From assembly GCF_007741495.1 (NCBI RefSeq), contig NZ_CP036262.1, positions 1,736,001-1,800,000 of the forward strand: DNA of 64,000 nt, written 5' to 3'. Under the pieces are notes generated by a model. That model was not told where the DNA came from. It saw only the letters and a program-made list of their open reading frames with translations, and searched no databases. Positions 8,501 through 15,070 of this stretch are shown in pieces. The DNA is from Roseimaritima multifibrata. Lineage in GTDB: Bacteria > Planctomycetota > Planctomycetia > Pirellulales > Pirellulaceae. Numbering within the stretch: the first letter of the stretch is position 1; the number at the start of each line of letters is the position of its first letter. Made by a program: the position numbers and the translations under genes.

Positions 8501-10793
8501 CGACCGAGGCGGGAGATTCCTCCATCGAGTGATCAAATCGTTGCAATGGGGCAAGTTGCCCTTGTAATTGTTCAAGCCTGCTTTCTCTGGCGTTTTGAGG
8601 GTCGTTCGGATTTTGACCCAACTGGAGCAAGGATTCATAAGACTGTTTTAGGTCCATCACAAATGATTTTTTGTCCGCTTGCGAATCGTGGATCAGCGAG
8701 CAAAGTTCCGCTAGTCCGCACTGTTTCAGCCTTGCATAAACGACGTCAATTGCGGCTCGCTTTTCGCAAACAAAGAGAACCCGTTTTCCCCTCGCCACAT
8801 AGTCCGCGATCAGGTTGGTGATGGTCTGGGATTTTCCGGTGCCGGGAGGCCCTTGGATGATGTAGCTGTTGCCGGTCCCCGCTTCGGCAATCGAGAGAGC
8901 CTGAGTCGGATCGCAGGGGACAACATCAAATCGCTCGGGGAGCGGATGAGGTTCTAAGATTTGACGCTCCGTTGGACGGGGAGTCAGCGAGAACGTCGAT
9001 TCGAAAGATTCCGATTCAATGTCTTGTTCCAGTAGCGATTCGTAGTCTTGGACAAGAGACATCCGGCGGTAGCGGAAGTTTGCCAGTGTCACATTGCACA
9101 GATCAAAAGTCCACTGGTAGGGGTTGTTTCCGGCGGCCCCTTGGATTGCGTAGGCTTGGCGGGAATGAGCGGCTTGCGGCACATCGTCCGTTTCAGGATC
9201 GGCGGGGTCTTCGGCTTGTATGAATGACCGGGGACGGGGGCCTTTTTCGATGATCTGGCTAAGTTTTGTCTGTGACGGTTGGATTCGGCTGCTGAATAGT
9301 TTGATTCCCAGGGGGTGGTAATTCGCGGGGTCGTAGCTGTAGTCGAGGTCGGAGAATTTGCGGACTCCTTTTCCTGAAACCCTTGCTTTGCGTCGGTAAC
9401 GGTCGAGCCGACGTTTTGCCGTTTCGCGAATCGATTGGATTCGCGGACGGTCGATTTTTATCAATTCGATCGCCGCTTCGGATTCAGCAATTTTCGATTT
9501 CAGGTCGTCAAAGAACTTGTGTAAATCCGTTTTGTCCAAATCCAGATGGGTGGGGAGCCGGATGTCAAAGAGTTGTTTGAATTGGTGGCGGAGGACGGGA
9601 TTGATTTCCGCTTCGTTGGTTTCCGATTGCAGCCAGTAGGTGTCGCGAATCCCCTTTTTCTTTTGCAGACGGACTGGCAAAAGAATCAATGGGGATTCAA
9701 AGGCGGCCGGCGGAGACGCTTTGATATTGGACCAATTGATGAAACAAAGAACCAGACGCAGCTGAGCGAAACCGTATTCGGCTTGGTCACGACGCGTCTC
9801 AGTGATCAGCCGGTTTAGCTGCACTGGCAGGTAAAGGGTTTCGGCAAAATTTAAATGCTGGTTCAGTGAGACCTGTTTGCCTGCCGCAATCTTTTTTGCA
9901 AAACTTCCTTGCCATGTGCAAATCTGGTCGGGGCGAATGTTCTCGATGTCAAACGAAAGAGGGACCGATGTTTGCGTTAAATTGACGCTCTGCATGGTCG
10001 GGCGAAAATGCAGTAGCCGATTGCGCCGCGTCAGTTCAAATAACCGATTTCGCAGGTTCGACAAAACGATCGAACGCTTGTCGTGCGGTGATGAATCTAC
10101 ACGATTGTCGGATTGCTGAATTTCGTAAGTAAAGTCGGCCGGTTGGTGGCGGTAGTTTGAAAGCGTGTGCACCACAGCCGACAGGTCGGAGGGTCTGTCG
10201 TGCCTCGCGAGAGCAGTCATTTGGACAATGGCTTTGGCGACCACCGGGTGGAGGTGTTCCGCAAGGTTAAAAAGGTTGTTGCGGTGTTTGACGAAATTTC
10301 GCAGGTCTTCCGGTTGTGAAAGGTCCAGCCCGGTGACCATGCTGGCTAGGATCATGCCAAGACTGAATGTGTCGGTAAGCGGATCATGACAGTCCAGGCG
10401 GTGTTCCCAGGCGATATGCTCCGGTAGATAAAGCGGACGGGTGACGGGGGCGTCCAATGAACCGATCTGCAAATCGACAATTTCTCTGTCGCCTGTATCA
10501 ACCTGATGCGTGATTGAATATTGGCCCGTGACATCGACACCTGAGCGGGGATTCGGGACGCGGAAGGAAGCGGGCTGATGGAAGCTGCGGATCGGTTGCT
10601 CGGAAGATTGTGCGAACCATAGTCGGCTTTCGGCGATGCGAAGGCTGTCGGTCCCTTCCAGCGGGGCAACGTTGCCTCGGGCGTGTGCTTCGACAACTTG
10701 CTCCGCCATCGGAAGGAAGCTTGCGATCGCGTCTTCGGTGCTGAATCCGCCGGTCTGGAAGCGGTCCTGAAGGAAGTCTTCGAATGCAGTCAC
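5562..10793 (-). CDS. Pseudokinase-like / SF1 (COG1112, DUF4011-type) helicase with C-terminal degenerate MTES_1575-like nuclease fold
   Basis: A 1743-residue protein. Residues 1-215 resemble the C-lobe of a Ser/Thr kinase: VVEAHARGNVAPL sits where HRDLKP is expected, then YLPEHI (122), DTFSLGMIL (141) and DRPS (199), but no N-lobe, HRD or DFG is visible. Residues 240-600 are DUF4011-like (LSNLRNRLFELTRRNRLLHF). The SF1 helicase core is intact: Walker A GPPGTGKSQ at 648, DEAS at 1292, GDEMQLPP at 1316, WHYRS at 1371, QGDERD at 1530 and NVAFSRAK at 1568; residues 700-1250 form a long helical insertion. Residues 1642-1740 match the REase_MTES_1575 fold, ending GWKTTTIFAKSWYDD. Positions usually Asp (xDLAV) and Glu (GIExDG) read CSLAV and GILLDD. 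The start is GTG at 10793, overlapping the stop of the upstream metallopeptidase by four bases (GTGA), so the two are translationally coupled. Architecture recalls the Mokosh MkoA helicases. The domain calls are strong for the helicase and moderate for the ends. Confidence 0.9.
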   Translation of the reverse strand: MTAFEDFLQDRFQTGGFSTEDAIASFLPMAEQVVEAHARGNVAPLEGTDSLRIAESRLWFAQSSEQPIRSFHQPASFRVPNPRSGVDVTGQYSITHQVDTGDREIVDLQIGSLDAPVTRPLYLPEHIAWEHRLDCHDPLTDTFSLGMILASMVTGLDLSQPEDLRNFVKHRNNLFNLAEHLHPVVAKAIVQMTALARHDRPSDLSAVVHTLSNYRHQPADFTYEIQQSDNRVDSSPHDKRSIVLSNLRNRLFELTRRNRLLHFRPTMQSVNLTQTSVPLSFDIENIRPDQICTWQGSFAKKIAAGKQVSLNQHLNFAETLYLPVQLNRLITETRRDQAEYGFAQLRLVLCFINWSNIKASPPAAFESPLILLPVRLQKKKGIRDTYWLQSETNEAEINPVLRHQFKQLFDIRLPTHLDLDKTDLHKFFDDLKSKIAESEAAIELIKIDRPRIQSIRETAKRRLDRYRRKARVSGKGVRKFSDLDYSYDPANYHPLGIKLFSSRIQPSQTKLSQIIEKGPRPRSFIQAEDPADPETDDVPQAAHSRQAYAIQGAAGNNPYQWTFDLCNVTLANFRYRRMSLVQDYESLLEQDIESESFESTFSLTPRPTERQILEPHPLPERFDVVPCDPTQALSIAEAGTGNSYIIQGPPGTGKSQTITNLIADYVARGKRVLFVCEKRAAIDVVYARLKQCGLAELCSLIHDSQADKKSFVMDLKQSYESLLQLGQNPNDPQNARESRLEQLQGQLAPLQRFDHSMEESPASVGLKLRKLFDRYLELQDKVPECDATTREGLPPYSEWTASVDAIEQFAEGLRGPFLTHQPSESGATIWATHPLRFLSLGLLKTDQPIDTASTAFHRIRESWNALQQQLQASELPVPQWQSLAQISLLAEYGEHLHRHTEAEQLSLLAEANHGRDARWFRKKQQQWKQLRQRVIEAEQQTEGWKTKLDPIGAETANQQAEYYQQCRMPWLRPGWRKLNRLLDRCYDFSRHPLRPPLPLILAPLLAEQEARQALETTVRQITDRLQIAGDQVEGLIEESEAFGEWIQQQPASFIALHRDWLKQSSAGRMLRHLRYAARPLGTLQESLETVFADTDQVDTDDWLQSLDWLEANLGQLPEALETIRPLAHVTESLRRRIRTLPYPLPSIEALLVETTLQQCIRSNRELQKFSLPFYEQTVRKLSAGYQDWLTDNAAAIRGRVAAKFYRHTMLTNLPAAKLTAEQKAFKKKYQKGRRILEHEFGKQMRFKPIRDLVSQEAGEVINDLKPVWLMSPLSVSDTLPLVADRFDVVIFDEASQITLEESIPALFRAPQTIIVGDEMQLPPTNFFATQQDDSEDEFLVESEGEWIPYDLDSDSLLTHAAKNLNATMLGWHYRSRSESLISFSNWAFYDGRLLTVPEEVCNDVHQAPIVATSTSDGAAGAKELLQRSISMHSVPYGIYDKRRNRSEADYIAHLVRELLCPTGSGSAATGSHPTIGVIAFSEAQQTEIENALQNLAEEDKDFAQALEAELDREEDGQFVGLLVKNLENIQGDERDIIIMSICYGKPPTGKMRMNFGPINRSGGAKRLNVAFSRAKHHMAVVSSIDHQAIRNDYNDGANCLKNYLKYAAAVSTGDTKTADQVLQNLSLWQIDRPQPGNSTKDVLAEQIASVLEAAGYQVDRNVGRSHFRCSLAVRRPDEPVYRLGILLDDQNYYEQDDILERDVMRPRLLQAFGWKTTTIFAKSWYDDSKGVIARLLKTLEEKD

Positions 10794-11992
10794 GCTGTAG
10801 GATCCTCGCTGGTGCTAGCCGCTTTGATCAGGGCCTGTCGGTTTTCCTTGATCTGTTTTAGTTGCTGCTTGCGGAGCCGGAGTTCGCGAATCGCAAGCGG
10901 TTCAAAAGTCTCCTGCAGCTGGAACCGCATGGCTATGTCGAGGGCCAACGCCAGGGATGCCTCTTCCAATTCAGGATCTGCGGTTACGAAATCAAGCAAG
11001 ATGAAACCAAAGTACTCTTGCAGTTTCGTGTCGCCGCGGCGGTAAGCGTTTTCTTGTGGCGTGTCTTGATCGCTGGGCGACGGATTTTTTGCTGGGGGAT
11101 GGTAGTCACTAAAAAACAACCTGGCATGTCCGATCAACGGTTCAGTCTGCATCCACTTGGGCGTTAGTAACGCATCGATCAACTGCCGTGTTAAAAGGGT
11201 CTGATGCTGCTGTGAAATAAAGTCAAGCGATTCCAGTTGCGGGGGACCCGCGATCCAATCTTGGATCTTCGCGGCCGCCGTGGATTCGTCGGCATCCCAA
11301 GCATCCAGTGCCGCGGCACGGAGGTAGCACTCCGGGTGGCTGATCCCTGTCGATTCAACCGGACCGGATTGGAGGATTTCGGCAGCTTGTTTTCGATAGG
11401 CCTGGGCATCGACGCTTTCGGTGCCGGTTTCAAGTTTGACCAGAGTCTGGATCATGGGAGCGGGATCGTCCATGATTTGCATCGCAATACGATCGCAGAA
11501 AATTTCGGTGTAAAGCGAGAACAGGCGAGTCGTTTCGATGTGGCTTGGATCGGAGGCCAAGTCCAAGGTCATCGCTTCAAGGATTTGAGACGCGATCAGG
11601 CATTCCCCATCCCAGCTTTCTAAGAAAATCAGATGCCCCAGTTCGTGTGCAAATAATGCTTCTTGTTCGGAGGGGGCAAGGCGGTCAAGGATCGGGCCGT
11701 GAAGGACGATGTGCGCTTCGTTGGGGAGGTACGCCAGCGAAGCGTTGATCGCCTGTGGGTGTTGCGATTGGTAGACCGTCACGGGGGCCGCAAGCGAGAG
11801 TTTTTCGGCTAACGTATCGACGATTTTGTAAACGTCCGTTGCCGAATCACGGTCTAGGCGATAACAGGTCTTGAGAAGATCAAAACGTGTTGCTGCGGAC
11901 TGATCGTCGCGAAAGCGGTTGGATGCGTACCACTGCCAAACCTCCGCCTCGGCCGTTTTTAGGTATTCGCAGACCTGGGAATGGTAGGGCAT
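10790..11992 (-). CDS. M48-like zinc metallopeptidase, upstream partner of the helicase
   Basis: A 400-residue protein from ATG 11992 (MPYHSQVCEYLKTAEAEVWQ); a TTG nine codons upstream is possible but less likely. The active-site motif is EALFAHELGHLIFLES with HELGH at residues 116-120, and a likely third zinc ligand lies in YTEIFCDRIAM (Glu163), the spacing and ExxxD pattern of M48 (Ste24/HtpX-type) peptidases. Unlike HtpX there are no clear transmembrane helices, so it is probably a soluble cytoplasmic enzyme. The second half (residues 190-400) is helical and of unknown function, with charged repeats near the end (RELRLRKQQLKQIKENR). Its stop codon overlaps the GTG start of the helicase gene, which implies one transcript and perhaps stoichiometric production. 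The substrate is unknown; processing of the helicase partner or of a trigger protein is speculative. Confidence 0.85.
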   Translation of the reverse strand: MPYHSQVCEYLKTAEAEVWQWYASNRFRDDQSAATRFDLLKTCYRLDRDSATDVYKIVDTLAEKLSLAAPVTVYQSQHPQAINASLAYLPNEAHIVLHGPILDRLAPSEQEALFAHELGHLIFLESWDGECLIASQILEAMTLDLASDPSHIETTRLFSLYTEIFCDRIAMQIMDDPAPMIQTLVKLETGTESVDAQAYRKQAAEILQSGPVESTGISHPECYLRAAALDAWDADESTAAAKIQDWIAGPPQLESLDFISQQHQTLLTRQLIDALLTPKWMQTEPLIGHARLFFSDYHPPAKNPSPSDQDTPQENAYRRGDTKLQEYFGFILLDFVTADPELEEASLALALDIAMRFQLQETFEPLAIRELRLRKQQLKQIKENRQALIKAASTSEDPTA

Positions 11993-12173
11993 GCGTAAAG
12001 GAGGTGACGATTTCAACAAACAATCTTTCGAATACGAAAACCGAAATCAAAGCGTGCGAGGTGGGAGGCGGGATAAAGCGGTGTGATTTGCCAAACCGTC
12101 GGCTGTTAAGTCGCCCGTCGCTTGGCGTCCGCCGCCTGGCTTCGGAGCCGGTCGCGCACCGGTTGCCGCTTGC

Positions 12174-12980
12174 TTATTTAAAGCTGTGTTCATCGCTGGG
12201 GTACTGGCCACTGCGAACTTCGTCGCAGTAGGCCGTCACGGACTGGGTAATGGCTTCGGCAATATTTCCGTACTGTTTGACAAACCGCGGAAGGTATCCG
12301 GCGGTTAATCCGATCAGGTCGTTGGTTACCAGGACTTGGCCGCTGACATGTGGCCCGGCTCCGATTCCAATCGTGGGAACGGAAACGGCCTTGGTGATTT
12401 GCCGAGCTGTTTCGGCAGGGACGCATTCGATCAACACGGCAAAGGCTCCCGCATCCGCGGCGGCTCGGGCGTCGAGGATAAGTCGTTCGGTGTTGCGCTG
12501 AACTTTATAGCCGCCATCCTGATGAACATTTTGCGGTCGAAGCCCGACATGAGCCATGACGGGGATTCCGGCGGTTGCCAACGCACGGATCCGTTCAGCC
12601 TGCTCAAAACCTCCCTCCAGTTTGACCGCTTGGCAGCGAGTCTCTTTCAGTATTCTTGCGCCGGCTCGAAGCGTTTGTTCGACCGAAAGCTGGCCTTCGG
12701 GGAATGGCAGATCGACCACGACCAATGCGCGTTCTGCGGCCCGCCCTACCATTTCAGCGTGGTAAATCATCTGGTCCAGAGTAACGGGCAGGGTGGTTTC
12801 ATGACCCTGAACGACCATTGCCAATGAGTCGCCCACCAGCAGGCAGTCGACGCCTGCTTGGTCCATCAATTTGGCCGTTGGAAAATCGTAAGCGGTCAGC
12901 ATCGTGATCGGTTGGTTATCGCGAGCCATTTTCGCGAGTGCCGAGGTGGTCACGCGGCGGGGGGAATCAGACTTTGCCAT
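12174..12980 (-). CDS. panB: 3-methyl-2-oxobutanoate hydroxymethyltransferase
   Basis: Catalyses the first committed step of pantothenate synthesis: methylene-tetrahydrofolate-dependent hydroxymethylation of 2-oxoisovalerate to ketopantoate, in the cytoplasm. Typical PanB motifs are present: TMLTAYDFPTAKLMDQAG, VGDSLAMVVQGHETTLPVTL (metal-binding Asp), VVDLPFPEG, AVKLEGG, IPVMAHVGLRPQ and PTIGIGAGP. I chose ATG 12980 (MAKSDSPRR) because 268 residues fit the usual family length; an in-frame ATG at 12992 and a TTG at 13076 lie upstream. The gene is on the same strand as the metallopeptidase/helicase pair but about 180 bp before it, and no other pantothenate gene is nearby. Confidence 0.95.
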   Translation of the reverse strand: MAKSDSPRRVTTSALAKMARDNQPITMLTAYDFPTAKLMDQAGVDCLLVGDSLAMVVQGHETTLPVTLDQMIYHAEMVGRAAERALVVVDLPFPEGQLSVEQTLRAGARILKETRCQAVKLEGGFEQAERIRALATAGIPVMAHVGLRPQNVHQDGGYKVQRNTERLILDARAAADAGAFAVLIECVPAETARQITKAVSVPTIGIGAGPHVSGQVLVTNDLIGLTAGYLPRFVKQYGNIAEAITQSVTAYCDEVRSGQYPSDEHSFK

Positions 12981-13153
12981 TTTAGAAATCATTGCGTGGA
13001 TTGGATTGCGGAACGGTGCGAGCCGTCTGGTACCGAACGACCGGAAAATTTGTGCCTCGCCGTTTGCAGGGTTCAATTGTCATCGCTTGGGAGGTAGGTG
13101 ACAATGCGACGTATCCTCCTTCGCCCTTTGACCGTCGGGAAGACTTTTACGCC

Positions 13154-13756
13154 ATGAAGATACTTTGTTTCAGCGATTTGCACTGTGACACCGAAGCCGC
13201 TCGCAACTTGGTCGAACTTGCCAAGAGTGCCGATGTGGTGATCGGCGCCGGGGATTTTGCCAACCGGCATCAAGGGCTGAACTTAACGCTTGATATTTTG
13301 GCCGAGATAACTCAGCCAGCGGTTCTTGTGCCTGGCAACGGCGAAACGGCTGAAGAACTTCGCGCTGGGGCGGCGGGCTGGAAATCGGCTCGCGTGCTTC
13401 ACGGGGAAGGCTGTGAAATCGACGGCGTGCCGTTTTGGGGCGTCGGCGGAGGGATCCCCGTTACTCCATTCGGCGACTGGAGCTACGACTTCGATGAACA
13501 AGAGGCAGCCCGATTATTGGCCGGCTGCAAGGAAAACGGAGTTCTGGTGGTTCACTCACCTCCGTTGGATACTGTCGATTCCGACAGTGCTGGACGGGTG
13601 CGCGGCAGTCAAGCGATCCGCGACACCCTGCTGACCTGCCAGCCGAAGCTGGCGGTTTGTGGGCACATCCATAGTGATTGGGGCAAACAAATGATGCTGA
13701 ACAATACTCAGATCTTGAATGCCGGTCCCCGTGGCGTTTGGATGACGATCGATTGA
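13154..13756 (+). CDS. Calcineurin-like metallophosphoesterase
   Basis: A 200-residue protein starting MKILCFSDLHCDTEAARNL. The metal-binding blocks of the superfamily are visible: FSDLH (block I), GAGDF in place of GDxxD (block II), VPGNGE (GNxE/H, block III), VVHSPP (block IV) and CGHIHSDWG (block V). The short single-domain form resembles YfcE/MJ0936-type phosphodiesterases or an archaeal-type Icc protein, for which substrates vary. The open frame extends upstream to 12992, but the first blocks place the real start at ATG 13154. It runs divergently from panB. Substrate unknown. Confidence 0.88.
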   Translation: MKILCFSDLHCDTEAARNLVELAKSADVVIGAGDFANRHQGLNLTLDILAEITQPAVLVPGNGETAEELRAGAAGWKSARVLHGEGCEIDGVPFWGVGGGIPVTPFGDWSYDFDEQEAARLLAGCKENGVLVVHSPPLDTVDSDSAGRVRGSQAIRDTLLTCQPKLAVCGHIHSDWGKQMMLNNTQILNAGPRGVWMTID

Positions 13757-13771
13757 GCGATCGCCAAAGGA

Positions 13772-14050
13772 TCACTCTTCCGCAAGCGGCTCTTTCTTTT
13801 CAGTGATCACTTCCAAATCGTCGCATTTTTCCGCGTTCATGGCGATGTATTCTTGCCAATCTTCAGGAACATTGTCCTCGTGGAAAATCGCTTCGACTGG
13901 ACATTCTGGAACACAGGCTTCACAGTCGATGCACTCTTCAGGGTGGATGTACAACATTTTTTCGTCCTCGTAGAAGCACTCCACAGGACAGACCACCACA
14001 CAGTCGGTGTATTTGCATCCGAAGCATGGTTGCGTCACCACATGCGTCAT
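13772..14050 (-). CDS. fdxA: Seven-iron ferredoxin (3Fe-4S/4Fe-4S), FdxA type
   Basis: A 92-residue acidic protein from ATG 14050 ([17 protein letters not shown]), with an AAAGG-type ribosome site just upstream. The cysteine pattern [14 protein letters not shown] followed by [17 protein letters not shown] is that of the Azotobacter FdI/FdxA family, which binds one [3Fe-4S] and one [4Fe-4S] cluster and serves as a low-potential electron carrier in the cytoplasm. The tail [12 protein letters not shown] is also typical. It is convergent with the phosphoesterase gene (15 bp between stops). Its promoter region faces the ECF sigma gene across a 329-bp gap. Confidence 0.93.
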   Translation of the reverse strand: MTHVVTQPCFGCKYTDCVVVCPVECFYEDEKMLYIHPEECIDCEACVPECPVEAIFHEDNVPEDWQEYIAMNAEKCDDLEVITEKKEPLAEE

Positions 14051-14379
14051 CGTAGATACCTTTTCGCTACAGAATGGGGAAAACGAGAAACAAGTGAGGC
14101 GAGAAACTCGCACCCAATCATTACCTGAGAATTTAATCGGCACGTACAGGCCACGCGCTTGACCAGGAATTATGGTGAATTGCGTTCCACATGAATTGAA
14201 ATGCGTTCCACGCAGCTCCGGCGGAGTTCAAATCGTAGTGAATGTTGCGAGGGAATGTCAACGTAGGGGGGGTGGGTAAATAAATACAAAAACTTGCGGT
14301 CTGAGGGAGAGCGACTTACGATGAGAGCCTAGCAGCATGTTCTGGCGGGCTCCTTTTCTATTCGGACATTGTTTCTCTC
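14051..14379. other. Divergent intergenic region with paired direct repeat
   Basis: This gap lies between fdxA (minus) and the ECF sigma gene (plus). It contains two copies of TGCGTTCCAC at 14181-14190 and 14202-14211, exactly 21 bp apart (two helical turns), each preceded by a TGAATTG-like sequence. Such spacing fits a regulator binding site. I see no other coding sequence. Confidence 0.55.
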
Positions 14380-14937
14380 GTGTCATTATCTCCTCCTGAC
14401 CGCCGTTTGATCGATCAATGCTTGGAGCAGTCTCCGCAAGCATGGGAGAGCTTTGTAGACCGATTTTTGGGGATGGTGGTTCACATCGCCAATCACGCTT
14501 CGGAGTCGCGGCGTATCCATTTGACGGCTGAACAGCGTGACGATTTGGTCGCTGAAGTCTTTTTGGCATTCGTTGACAATGATTACGGTGTCCTCCGACG
14601 GTTTCGCCGCAATTGCTCATTGGCAACCTACTTGGCCGTCATTGCCCGGCGGATTGTGGTGCGGCGAATCATGGCCATTGGGATCGAACCGGTAAATGGG
14701 CATCTGCCCGTGGAACCTCAGGTCGATGCGACCCATGAACATCGGATCGAAGACCAGGAGCAAGTTGCCCTGCTGATGTCACGACTGGAGCCTCACGAGG
14801 CGACTGTGGTTCGGATGTACCATCTAGAAGGCAAGTCCTACCGAGAAATCAGTGCTGCCGAAGGGGTTCCCGAAAACAGTATCGGCCCCGTTTTAAGCCG
14901 TGCCCGCGCCAAGTTGCGGGAAACGACCAACCCTTAG
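14380..14937 (+). CDS. ECF-type RNA polymerase sigma factor
   Basis: A 185-residue sigma-70 family protein with a GTG start at 14380 (MSLSPPDRRLIDQCLEQSPQ). Region 2 is seen in DLVAEVFLAFVDNDYGVLRRFR and CSLATYLAVIARRIVVRR, and region 4 in LMSRLEPHEATVVRMYHLEG followed by the helix-turn-helix SYREISAAEGVPENSIGPVL. The two are joined by a linker of about 40 residues, as usual for ECF sigmas; no C-terminal extension is present. No anti-sigma gene is adjacent, so control may be through its own promoter. About 130 bp downstream begins the acyltransferase/synthetase gene, which could be a target. Confidence 0.9.
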   Translation: MSLSPPDRRLIDQCLEQSPQAWESFVDRFLGMVVHIANHASESRRIHLTAEQRDDLVAEVFLAFVDNDYGVLRRFRRNCSLATYLAVIARRIVVRRIMAIGIEPVNGHLPVEPQVDATHEHRIEDQEQVALLMSRLEPHEATVVRMYHLEGKSYREISAAEGVPENSIGPVLSRARAKLRETTNP

Positions 14938-15070
14938 ACCGATTGCACGGACCACCCGCGCGAACGTACCGTATCAAGATTCGCTATGCTCTTGCGATGA
15001 TCGCTTAATTAGCGAACGAGTGCGAAGTTTTTCACGGGTGTTGGGCTCTTGAGCCATGGAGGCTTGAATC

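Noticed and set aside
11997-12007. Perfect Shine-Dalgarno-like AAAGGAGGTGA on the plus strand
   Set aside because: The frame that follows gives no conserved protein and overlaps the start of the metallopeptidase gene; taken as chance.
14226-14234. GTTCAAATC resembling a tRNA T-loop
   Set aside because: No matching acceptor or anticodon arms are found around it.
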